The notes under the pieces: model-generated
What the model was told of the DNA's origin: nothing
What the model saw: only the letters and a program-made list of their open reading frames with translations
Databases searched by the model: none
Shown here: piece after piece, positions 27,062 to 44,799 of the stretch
Position numbering within the stretch: position 1 is the first letter of the stretch
Layout of the letters: every line of letters begins with the position of its first letter
Origin: Pegea sp. RAD2-039
Lineage: Eukaryota > Chordata > Thaliacea > Salpida > Salpidae
DNA length: 64,000 bases
Assembly (NCBI GenBank): GCA_034620365.1
Contig: JAQGEQ010000354.1
Location: 620,001-684,000, forward strand
Reading direction: 5' to 3'
Position numbers and translations under genes: made by a program

Positions 27062-27250
27062 ATGATGAATAATCACTGTTTAATTAAAGATATAATAGAA
27101 GAGGTACTTGATTACAATAGGTCAGATGAAACGACTTTTTACGAATCATTTAAAAGAGCTAAAAATGTTCTATCAGTAATTCCTTCATTAAAATTGAAAG
27201 ATTAAACCAAATAAAACTCCAAGCTTTTATTTGTTTACTTTATATGTAAT
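27062..27250 (+). other. Short ORF or candidate exon, 62 codons
   Basis: Begins ATGATG and reads MMNNHCLIKDIIEEVLD, then YNRSDETTFYESFKRAKN. The first 38 codons have acidic/basic amphipathic content less skewed than chance frames here. A TTTAG acceptor-like site lies just before the ATGs and a possible donor (TCA|GTAATT) at 27175/27176; after that the frame degenerates into AT-rich codons before TAA. It could be an exon of an unseen gene, a small protein, or chance. No family is recognised. Confidence 0.25.
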
Positions 27251-28672
27251 TATAACAATCTTACAACTATTTAGATTAAAAATCGTATCTTATGCTTTTG
27301 ATGAATACAACTCAGTATAATCATATAAACTTTTATTTGCAATTAGAAGAACAAACAAAATTTTAAAAAATTAGTTTTCATCAAAATTTTTTTGATTTAA
27401 GAATATATTTAGCACTAAAGTCGGTGTACTTATTTTGTTTGTTTAAATCAGCATTTATTTAGTTAATTTAGCCGTGATCGAGCTAACAAGGATACATTTT
27501 TAACTTATAAAAGAATGTTAAATAATTTTTGATTAATTTATGGAAAATTCATTTGATTTGTGTAAAAAGATTCAATAACACATTTTTTGCTATTCGAAAA
27601 AGATTTTGTAAACAACTTTTAGTTTTACTCAAAAATAAATAGTTTTGTAAAATGTCATTTTTCGATTTCTAGTAAAGTTAGAAAAAGATTCCAATTCTTA
27701 TCAATTATTGAGACATTTTTGTCTACTATTTTTCTAAGAATTTTTGCTTTTTGGTTAGGCTTGTTTAAATGTAAAATAATCTTAAAAATTATCATCTATA
27801 ATTTAGAATTTATAGTTTTGCTTCATATTTGTTTTATCTTTTCTGTAAACTAATAAAAAGTTAGTTAAGTAACCTTGTTAAGCTAAAAACTTGCAGCGCT
27901 CGTAAAGACATAAGTGTGAAGATAATTCTTAGAATACAGCAAAAACTTTTCTAACAAATTTTATATTAATTATTTTGAACATGATAATTTCATAATATAA
28001 ACATTTTTGCATAGAAGAGAATATTAACATCTCAACACTTTTAAAAACTAATCTTCAAACAAAATACGGATAAGATTAAAATAAAATAGATAATATAATA
28101 TTTTCTAAAGTCAAATAAATTTAGAATAGAAATTCATTTAATTGATTTTATTTTACCCAAATAATTCCAGCGAAATTTTATCAGGTTCAGAAATTAAAAT
28201 TGAACTTTAAGTTAATAGAGAATATTGAAGTAACATTTTCTTTGTTTAAATTAATTTCACAAATTAATTTTTTATTTTTTAATATAAATAAATTGAAACA
28301 GAAGCAAGATAAAAATTGATGCTTTTGATTTAATGTCAGATCGAATATATTTTGACTATGATATATGATTCTTTTTATGGTGAAAAGAAGAATTAGCACA
28401 TCCAACGAAGCATAAATCTTCTATCCAATATATTATTCACAGCATTTTAAACATTGTTCACAAATTTCAGATATCGCTTAAACTGCTTTCTCAAACTATC
28501 TTCAAAACAAGTATTCACTTCTTTATTGAAAATAAAAGATTCTATCTAAACATTTCCATCCAGCGCATGACATTTAACGTCACTTAAGCAACGCTGTAAC
28601 TCTGTGTTACGAAGAAAATACAAAAACATAATAAAATCTCATCCATATAATAACACTGGATAAACGTAAAGT

Positions 28673-28720
28673 ATGTCGTCTTTATATAAAGCAACAAGAA
28701 GAAGAAAAGTACTTCATAAG
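28673..28720 (+). other. Candidate first coding exon, 16 codons
   Basis: ATG followed by MSSLYKATRRRKVLHK and a good donor, AAG|GTGAGC, at 28720/28721; unspliced, it hits a stop within two codons. It ends in phase 0, which does not fit the acceptors I can see before the TMEM26 first exon, so it cannot simply be joined to that gene. It may be the start of another gene, a non-productive leader, or chance. Confidence 0.25.
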
Positions 28721-29897
28721 GTGAGCTAAGATTGAAGGTCAAAATCAAATCAATTTGAAAACAATTTTATAAGAGCCTTGTAAAGATTTAGAAAAAAATT
28801 AAGAGTTGCTTTTTTTAGTAACTGTCAGAAGTGTTTCAAAACTAGAAATATAAAATTAATTTTAAAAGTTAATGGTCGATATTATCTTTTCATGTTTTAA
28901 TAAGAAGTGTTGGTTTCTTATTTGTAACATGCTCTAAAATATTGTATTTTAAACAAAGTATTTATTATAGTTTATCTCTTAATTCAAAAAAGTCTAAAAT
29001 TTTTCAAATTTTTGTAAAGTCGAATTTATTAATAATATCTAACTCCTGCTAAGATGTCAGCTTTTGTCATCTAGACATTTTAACAACTTCTTTATCTTTT
29101 CAACAAATCTGTTATGTTAAGCACTTGAAATTTTTTATAAAGCTGACAGCTTTTTAAGGGTCACAAACAAACTGTAGAGAAATAAGAAAACATGAGAGTG
29201 GAAAGTCAGCTCAGATATTAAAGTTAAGTCTTACTGATCTTCTTGAATAGTTTTACCTTTTTATATGGATAAATGTTAGTTTTTATTCTATTTGGAGTCT
29301 GTTTGTCTAGAAGATAGTTTTATTTCTTTAGATTTTAAGGAGTATTTTTATTGTTACAAATACTTTTATTGGGTAATCCAAGTTCAATAAGAGGCATAGA
29401 ACAAAGATTATTCATAAAAATTACTCACAACTTTATCTTTTCAATTATATTAAAAATGATAAAAGAAAGTTTTATGGTAATTAACCATCAAAATGTCAAA
29501 AAAATATTTATTAAAACATCAGTTAGTAATCTAAGCTTTTGTTTACAAAGTAAAAAAATTACTTTACATCTTAATCTATGAGTTTTTATGACAAGAGTAA
29601 ATTCTTGAAATAATATGATTTATTTTAAACATTCATAAGACAACAAAAGAATACTTTAGCCAGGCGAAGGAATGTGTAACAAGAAAATATTTTGTTTATT
29701 ATTTTGACATTATTAAGAAAATGAATCTATTTAACAGTTTTTTAGCAAGTTATTTATACTTCAGCAATAAAAAGCTGGTTTCCTATACAATCTAATAAAA
29801 TCGATTTAAAAATATATCTTCAAATAAGTAAAAAAATTAAAATTATCCAAAAACTTAAAAAGTATGAACGTTTTTAGACAATTTGGTTAAAATTATA

Positions 29898-32593
29898 ATG
29901 AGGTGTTTAGAAAGTATAAATACACAAACTTTTTCGATTTTATGCTGTAAAGTTAGAGGTGCTACTATTGCAAAATGGATCAGGATATTTTTAAAAGTAA
30001 TGAAATCAATCGTGGCTCGCTGTTTGTATTGTTTATATACAATACTGGCGATATGGAGGGTCGTCAAGACAACTGAAATTAACGCTCATTGGTTGCTATT
30101 ATTAGCGCTTGCACCGTTAGCATTGGAAACTCTCCACACGATATTCTTCAATAGAGGAAGAGCTAATAAATGGTAAGTTTCTTATCACTTGTTGAATTTA
30201 TCTTAATCTTTTAGTTGGCTAATTTGTTTTTAATGAATTTAGGGTGACACCTAGTGTATTCTTTTTTCTTCTCGTTGCTGTTCCCTGTATATGGCTTCTT
30301 GAGCTTCAGCTTCTTGCTGATCGTTTAAAAAAAGACTCTTCAGACACAGATGAGGAAGAGGAAGAAGTTTGTGGTTAACTTTGATATTTATTTCTGTTAT
30401 CTACATATTAAATTATCATTTTTAAATAAGCATATACGTGAACTAAGATAAGAAAATAGTTGATTAGTAAACTATTTGGTGAATAAAAAATAAATACTTC
30501 CAAAATTGTCAAATGGTGGAAATGTATGAATGATAGGAAAATATTTCAACGAAAAATTATATAAATATAATCTTTTTCAAAAGTTCTTACTTTATTAAAA
30601 AAAAGAAATATTTTATTTTCCGCTAAGTGGCAGCAAAGAGAAATATTTAAAAGTAGTTGATATCGCTCAAGCTGCATACGTTATTTTATTTCTAAAAACA
30701 AGTTTTTATGTATAGAAACAACAAATATGGTTTTATGTAGTACAATATAATCTTATTTAATATTTTAATGACAAATTCTTAAAGACATTGATCTAAACTT
30801 TATGCAAGCTTTTGAAGTCTTTGCTGGCTTTCATTTAAGTGAAAAAACTTCTAGTCTCGTAATATCTTTAAAAGCTTTCAAATCATTTTTTAAAGTAAAC
30901 AGCAATTAGATTATAGTTATACTCGAGTGTGTATACTGTATATATACTGTATAGATATTTTAAATTTCAAGCTTGACTTTAAATTTATTTGAAATTTCAT
31001 AAACATAAAAACTTATAAAAATTTTTTATATAAATGCAAGTATGGCTCATAAAATTGAAAATTAACTTTAGAGTAAACTATTGAATTTCAATTTTTAACT
31101 TACTAAAAGTTTCAACATTAAAAATATACCGTTGCAGCATGAGATAAATCTATGAATATATTGCAACATGCTATCCAATAAACTTAAAGTAAGCATAATA
31201 ATGCACATTAGATAAAATATATATTTACTGGTGAAATACTAAGTTTCATTATCTTTCTGCGGATGCAAACGGAATTAGTCATCAAATTATTTAAAATACT
31301 TAATTCGGTTTAAAATATTTAAGTTACATTTTGTGTATCAAGAAAAAATACTTTTGTTTACAAAATAACTTCAGGATATTATCGAAATTTTATATCCTGA
31401 AAATACTTTTTTCGGTAAAGTTTACGACAAGATTTTTTTATTCAATCTGTCAGATTTAAAAAACAAAATAATTTTGCGAGTTTAAAAACAACCAGAATAT
31501 TTTAGAGGATAAATAAGTTATAAAAAAATTAAAATTAAAATTAAAATATTAATATTGTTTTGTAAAAAAATATTTATTTACAAAGGTTTCAGTTTATTTA
31601 TCTAACATTTACAATAAATAATTTTCAATAAACCATTACAAGCTCTTCGTTTCAATTTGCTAATAGGAAACTCTGACGAATTTCTCTAATGAGAGTTGGA
31701 CCCTGGCACTTGAACAGATGTTGATATTTGTCTTGGTATTTAGTAAATGGATCGCACCTAAAGGGAAAATGACTAATCAGGAAATGTCTCAACTTCTTCT
31801 TGTCACTATTGCTGCTGGTGCTGATATATTAGAACTTTTGGAAACTTTTGGAGAAAGCAATGTAAGATTGATAAGATTTTGTTTATAAGATTTACATTTC
31901 AATGTTTTTTAGGTCAGTACAACCAAAGAAACAGTCTATCTTGTTCTTGCGGTTTGGAGCTGGAGTTTACTTCAGTTTTGCTTTATTTTGACAACAGCAA
32001 AACAAATGCCCAGAATCTATAACGAAGAAGAACTTGAAGAAGTTATAATTGTTGAAGTCCAGAAAAAAAAAGAAAGTTTAAAAGAAAGTAAGAAGAACCA
32101 AACTCATCAGAATGGATCTTCACCAAAAAATCTCATGATTATTACCGAATGTAACATGATTGATGAAAAGAGTGAAGATTTTAAAAGATCCTTTGATCGT
32201 ATAAAAGCTGAAGAGAAAGTTGAACATTTGACTCGAGGAAGGAATTGCTTTGAGTGTTTTTGTTGCTTCAATGAAACTTGGGGGTTGACGATGTCTATGA
32301 TGTTTCAAGATGCTCCTTTTTTGCTGACTCGTTTAGTAATTCTGCTTCATTATCGAGTTTTTACTCATATGAACATCTTTTTTACTCTTAAAAACATCAT
32401 TGTGATCATGTTACTCTTGAATCGCATCCGAGTTATAATTCAAGATGATCACAAGTCTTGGAATGATCATATGAAGAAAATAAAGATACAGAGAAGGTTA
32501 AGGGTCGATGAAAAACGAAGACTTTTAGGGTTTTCACCTAAAAGTCCCAAGAAGCAAACAGATCAGAAAGCTTGGAGCAGTGAAGAGCTTTGA
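29898..32593 (+). CDS. TMEM26: TMEM26-like multipass membrane protein, 4 exons
   Basis: Member of the TMEM26 family, polytopic membrane proteins of uncertain function (used in mouse as a beige-adipocyte marker). Exons: 29898-30172, 30243-30366, 31667-31861, 31913-32593. The frame is preserved (424 codons before the stop). Landmarks shared with vertebrate TMEM26 in order: IWRVVK; HWLLLLALAPLALE; NRGRANKW; VPCIWLLELQL; the SKWIAPKGKMTNQEMSQLLL helix; AADILELLE-like AGADILELLETF; VWSWSLLQF; and MMFQDAPFLLTRLVILLHY then a LKNIIVIMLLLNRI helix. About eight hydrophobic segments are visible. Insertions relative to vertebrates are a Glu-rich segment after the second exon and a charged loop around 32030-32220. 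The donor of exon 2 (GAA|GTTTGT) is chosen because it keeps frame. The start could instead be the ATG at about 30000 (MKSIVARCL), which better matches the short vertebrate N-terminus. Confidence 0.88.
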
Positions 32594-34505
32594 ATCCTTA
32601 GATAGGTAGATATTTTACACTTGCAAAAAATAACCAGAGATCTTCATACAGAAAATGTTGATTAATTTGTAGTGATATTTGTTCTCATTGCTTAAAATGG
32701 ATTAATCTTTGTACAGTAAATGAGACATTGAATCTTAGAGTATTTCCTAATTTTCATTTTTTTCTTTTATAAAAGTTAAATACATTTTACATGACAGATA
32801 CTAAAACACTTAAAGATTTTGTTTTATCGATTAAATAAGAAATTGCTTAAATTATTTATATTACTAAAATCACAGGAATTTTTATTATTTTTTTGGCCAA
32901 CTTTAGAATAAAACATTTTAAAGCGTTTAACGTTGTTTAAAAAAGATTAAAAATTTGTACACCAAATACATACAGTAATCGTTTTATATTTTCGATTTTC
33001 TTTCATCTTGTAAATTGATAACATTTTTTTTTATTTCTCTTTTGTGTGAAATTTTTGATTTGAAATCAAAAATTTGATTGAAAATTATTTGTTAATACAT
33101 TTTTTTGCTTTGATATGTTCTTCATTTTTTTTGACGGCTTAATTATGTACATAATTAAATTGTTTAAAAAATATGCTTCACAAAAATTAATTAAAAGTTG
33201 TGAAAAAGTAGATGAAAAATTGATTTTAAAATATTATATTTTATCATAAACTGTAGATAATCCATAAAACATTAAAGCTGTGTATTTTAAAACAAATTTT
33301 CATAAATGAAATATTTTCTAAAACTTCATATAAAACATTTGTTCCGTTAAAAACTTAAATTTGGATTTAATAATAAATATGTTGAATGAAAAATTTAATC
33401 TTATTCAAAAGATAGAATCCAAAAATAAATTAAAATTTTTTTAAAAATTGAATTAAAATGTGATGAATTTTAATCTTATTGTCGAACTTTATAAACCAGC
33501 TTATTCTAAAGTATTTGGTTAGCTAAGGCGGTAGCTTCTATAACCAGATTATTATAATTTATGCACTAAAAAAAGATTGACAAAATCCCAATTTTTGCAA
33601 GATTACTTCTTAGTAATTTTAGGGTGAATTTAACTTATTAAATTTACTGATTTATATAAAAGTATCTTCTTAAGACTTATTTGAAATGTTTATTGGAATG
33701 ATTTGAAATGACCTTAAGTTAGAATTAAAATAATTGTTAAAAATAACGACTCATTAAACTTCTTTTTAGTTTATTTAACTTGATGACAAAAATGAACAAA
33801 CTAATAAACAATTTAATCAAAATTAGAATCTTTTTCAATAATTTCTATTTAGAACATCGTAATTTCTTTAACTGTTAATGAAAACTTAAAACTAAATTTA
33901 ATTAAGAACAAAGCAGCAACACTCAAAGATAAATATGTGAAAAAATTGAAATAACTAAAAAATGTTCATTTCTTTGAAAACAAAATTGATTAAAGTTAAT
34001 ACAAATAGAAAGAAGATTAATTTAAATGCTTCATAATATTCAGATCAGAAAAAGAAGAATTAAAAAGAAACAATAAAACAATACTTAACCTTCGGTTTAT
34101 AAAAAAAGGTATTTACAATGAAAAAGAAATCTGTAATTACAAGATTCGGGGCAACAAATTAACTCAGTTTTTAACAACACTATAGATTGTGTCCGATTTT
34201 CAACATTTTTTAACTGATTATAAGAAAAAAAATAAAAAACTTTGAAAGTGGTAATTGAGTGCAAACGAACTGTGGTAGAAGAGAAACAGGTTTCCTGAAA
34301 AATAGAAGAAAAATATACGTAGGCGGCGAAGTTGATGAAATTGTTGAGTCAAATAACTTCAATTGAAGTTAGATGAAGATCATGAAGTGACTGTTATTCG
34401 TCAAATGGTGGTAAGTGCGGTTTTCAGGAATTTCATAAATTTAAGGTAATTTGTTTACAACAATTATCAATAAATCTGGGTTGTTGTTGGAAGTTGAATT
34501 GGTTT
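32594..34505. other. Convergent intergenic region TMEM26/CaMKI
   Basis: About 1.9 kb between two convergent 3' ends. AT-rich with poly(A)-signal-like motifs. A perfect inverted repeat is listed at 33049. No coding signal seen. Confidence 0.5.
33049..33075. other. 13-bp perfect palindrome with 1-nt centre
   Basis: AAATTTTTGATTT, then G, then its exact reverse complement. It lies between the convergent 3' ends of TMEM26 and CaMKI, about 460 bp past the TMEM26 stop. Such AT-rich palindromes can arise by chance at this composition, but the length is notable. Confidence 0.6.
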
Positions 34506-41706
<7,201 letters not shown>

Positions 41707-42215
41707 GATTCGTTAAGGGATCAACTGCTGAAAAAATCTAAACAAAATATTGATTTTTTTGTCATAAAAGTTGTGATAGATTCTATTTTTGTTCAACAAA
41801 AAAGAAATATTTGTTACAAATGAAATTTAACTTACTTTTTAAATTTTGTTTTCGGCAGAAACTTGAAGATAGAAATTATAGATTTATTCTATCCAATTTT
41901 TATAAAACTTTTAGAATAATAGTTTCAATTTTTTAAAGAAAAAACATTGGAAAAATTGGAAAATTATAAAGAATAAATTAGCAAAAACTAGAAAGAAAAC
42001 AACAAACATCATTTGCAGATATTCTATAAATTGTTTAAACTCATATAGATGTGAAACAATAACTTAATAAAATAATAAAGTTATAATAATCAAATTATAT
42101 AGAATTCCACCTAAAAAAAATTTGATTACTGACTTTTAAAAGTTAATCACCAAATAAAGTTGATATCAAAAATGATGTCATTAGTGAAAAATAACTAATG
42201 TCAGGTCTTTATTTT
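41707..42215. other. Short spacer between RBFA 3' end and CaMKI 5' end
   Basis: About 510 bp between tandem minus-strand genes. It should hold the CaMKI 5' UTR or promoter as well as the RBFA 3' UTR. No clear motif is seen. Acceptor-like sequence near 41745-41750 leaves room for an upstream CaMKI non-coding exon. Confidence 0.4.
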
Positions 42216-42986
42216 CTAATTTTTCTTCTTCAGCATTTTTACTTTATCCATAAGACTTAATTGGTCAACTTTAAACAAATCATTGCACAAGTTTTTGTCA
42301 AAAGTTTCTAACTTTACAGTCTTTGCAGTACCTTCAATATTTGAATATTCTAAATGTTCATAATCCTTATTTATATCATCCAAAAATACATCTAAACCTG
42401 AAAGGACATTATCATGAAAGATTCTATCTGAATCAACTCGAAAATAGAGATTTGGAACTTGTGAAATCACGTGACTTTGTATCAAAATATGACGTATTTT
42501 CTTTGACATAGTATTTAAAAATTTATTAATCTCTTCAACTTCACTTTTATCAACAGAATCCCATAATACAAAACAGTTTGACTTGTTTCGATGAATTATA
42601 TTAGTAATTTGGACACCATTCAAGTAATAATCATCATCATTATTATTGATAGCACCACTGCTTAATAAATCTTGTATATTTTGCTTTAGAAGTTTTGCAA
42701 CTCTACTTTGTTTGAATAAAATATTTTTAGAGATAGTTGTTGGAGGCAAAGCATATAAATCATTTTCTGAATAAGTTGGAACTGGTCTTGGTCTATACCT
42801 TGATTCAATTAATTGTCGACGATTACCTTTTTTAACTAACTTATCCATCATATTAAACATTCTGTCTTTTCGAGGAACTCTTTTTTGGTAAGATCTAAAA
42901 CCAGTTGTTATTGATCTTGTAGGAGTCTGATGAGTCAAGCAAGTTTTTATAAAAAATGTTTTTAGAAAAGCATTCATAATTTTCAT
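42216..42986 (-). CDS. RBFA: Mitochondrial ribosome-binding factor A-like protein, intronless
   Basis: Probable RBFA, a KH-like factor that binds the small-subunit rRNA and assists mitoribosome small-subunit maturation. Single open frame of 256 residues. The N-terminus (MKIMNAFLKTFFIKTCLTHQ, then basic residues with few acids) looks like a mitochondrial presequence. An RbfA-like domain spans about residues 86-190: SRVAKLLKQNIQDLLSSG, GVQITNI, FVLWDS (VYWDS-type strand), then MSKKIRHILIQ and VPNLYFRVD, the usual order of the family. Sequence after residue 190 is a lineage-specific tail. No intron is needed. The match is to the pattern of the family rather than to long identical runs, so an uncharacterised KH-type mitochondrial protein is the alternative. 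Confidence 0.72.
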   Translation of the reverse strand: MKIMNAFLKTFFIKTCLTHQTPTRSITTGFRSYQKRVPRKDRMFNMMDKLVKKGNRRQLIESRYRPRPVPTYSENDLYALPPTTISKNILFKQSRVAKLLKQNIQDLLSSGAINNNDDDYYLNGVQITNIIHRNKSNCFVLWDSVDKSEVEEINKFLNTMSKKIRHILIQSHVISQVPNLYFRVDSDRIFHDNVLSGLDVFLDDINKDYEHLEYSNIEGTAKTVKLETFDKNLCNDLFKVDQLSLMDKVKMLKKKN

Positions 42987-44331
42987 ATAAATATAAAAAC
43001 AGCTTATGAAACCTAGAAAGGATTTAGAATTATGAATGCAATGAATTCATGAAACATATTTCATGAAATAAACTAAGTTATTAACTTTACTGAACAATTA
43101 TTTAATAACACTGCTACAAAACTAACTTAGTATAACATAATTAGATAATAGAAAAAGTTGAGAGCCTAAAATGTTTTCAGTAAGTTAGATATAAGTTGAA
43201 ATAGATCAAAGATTTAATAAAAGGTCCAACAGTAGATACTTAATCATGTATATTTGATTCTAGCTTAAGATTAAAAACACCAAATCAACATGCAAAATAA
43301 AACATACATATCAATAACTTTTAGTGACAAAATGTAAAAGTTTTTTTAGTTTAACATAAAAATTATAGTTTTTAAAAGTAGTGCAAAGATTAAATCAAAT
43401 TAACCAGTTTTGTTCATTGGAACAATGAATTTTTTAATATCTTTTACAAAGAGGATATCAAATGAGTTCTAAAAACTATTATCAAATTTTAACCATAAGA
43501 CAAAAAACAAGTTCACATATAAAATAAGAAGCTGATAAAAGTAACAACATGCAAAAGTACCACATCATTTTACATTACATACAAATAAAATAAATTGGTC
43601 ATACACTTCTTTTAGAAACTAAAGAAATCAATAAGTTCAGAATAAATGAAATCAAAGTTCAAAAAAAGTATAAAGAAATGTCAAAACAAAAAGATTAAAC
43701 AAATTATAATTATAGAATAAAATGTTAATTCTAAATTTGAATTTTAACTGGAAGTCTTTCTATTTATGACTTATTTTTAAAAACAGTCAAGGTAGATGAA
43801 ACCTAGGTGGTTCTTTATAATTTTTAATCAACAATAGACATTGCATGATAAGCTAAGCCTATAAGTAGTTAGTTTTAAATATAAACTTGGGTTTATGAAA
43901 ACAATTTATCAAAATCTACACATAAAACTGTACAAAGATAGAACTTTAAGCAATTTTGCTGACTATAAGCAAAAAAATTTTTACAATAAAAACTCAGGCA
44001 AATAAAAGTTTTTTTTTCAACTTTTATAGTTGTATAATTGTATCATTAAATTTAAGTCAATATAAATCCATATATATTTTAGTTATTATTAATTAGTTTA
44101 TAAACATTTTATATATAAAACGAATCAAACCAACAATAACTAACATGAATTTTAACATTTAATAATTAAGAAAAAAAAAACTTATATTATTTTAAATGAA
44201 TGTTGCACTTAAAGTAGAGTTTTAGGACTAATTTAATACTATTTTCTTAAAGTTTAGTATAAACTACTTCAAATTATTACATGCTCATTTTTAAAATTCA
44301 TAAACATATCTATTCTAAAAGTAACTAAGTC
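42987..44331. other. Intergenic, no feature seen
   Basis: About 1.3 kb of AT-rich DNA between two minus-strand intronless genes. It should contain the RBFA promoter and the EF-hand gene's 3' UTR. No ORF or repeat stands out. Confidence 0.5.
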
Positions 44332-44799
44332 TTATTCAAGTTTATGAAAAGCTAAGTCAGGATATTTAAGTGCAATTTTAGTCAATAATTCCTCATATTT
44401 AAAGTTTCCTTTGCTATCTAATTTCACAAAAGACATCATCTCTTTGAATTCTTCTGAACTTAATTTTTCACATTGCATTGTCATAACTTGTCTAAATTTT
44501 TCAACTGATATTTCACCATCGCCGATAGCATCAATACTTTGAAAAGCATCCAGTATTGACTCTTCACTATCATCATCAAGTTTTAATGAAACCATAGACT
44601 GAAATTGAGAATAATTAAATACATTATTACCCTTAGCACTTGATCTTGAAATCAATTCTTTAATTTCTTCTTCATCTGGATCTTGTCCCAATAAATTCAT
44701 AGCAATCTTGATTTCATCAAAAGTTATAAAACCATCAAGATTTTTATCAGCATGACTAAAAGCTTCTCTGCATTTTTCTTCATCAATTTTATAAGCCAT
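44332..44799 (-). CDS. Calmodulin-like EF-hand protein, intronless
   Basis: 155-residue protein of the calmodulin/troponin-C/myosin-light-chain superfamily. EF-hand 1 has a canonical loop at residues 18-29 (DKNLDGFITFDE) with acidic ligands at positions 1, 5 and 12. EF-hand 2 (about 52-66) lacks ligands. EF-hand 3 (90-101, DAIGDGEISVEK) keeps D1, D5 and G6 but has Lys at position 12. EF-hand 4 (about 125-136, SFVKLDSKGNFKYEEL) is degenerate. So probably one, perhaps two, Ca2+ sites work. Divergence from calmodulin in loops 2-4 resembles myosin essential or regulatory light chains, but no MLC-specific motif is decisive. The gene has no intron; calmodulin-family genes usually do, which leaves a retroposed origin open. 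The frame is intact, and no poly(A) tail or target duplication is evident. Confidence 0.85.
   Translation of the reverse strand: MAYKIDEEKCREAFSHADKNLDGFITFDEIKIAMNLLGQDPDEEEIKELISRSSAKGNNVFNYSQFQSMVSLKLDDDSEESILDAFQSIDAIGDGEISVEKFRQVMTMQCEKLSSEEFKEMMSFVKLDSKGNFKYEELLTKIALKYPDLAFHKLE

Larger units (their letters stand above)
26364..29897. other. Intergenic OTUD3-TMEM26, two weak exon candidates
   Basis: Mostly AT-rich sequence with OTUD3 polyadenylation motifs near 26628. Two short stretches look faintly coding and are listed separately (27062 and 28673). The remaining open frames, including 28187-28405 on the minus strand and 29351-29581 on the plus strand, are Phe/Ile/Lys/Asn-rich and look like chance. 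Confidence 0.45.
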
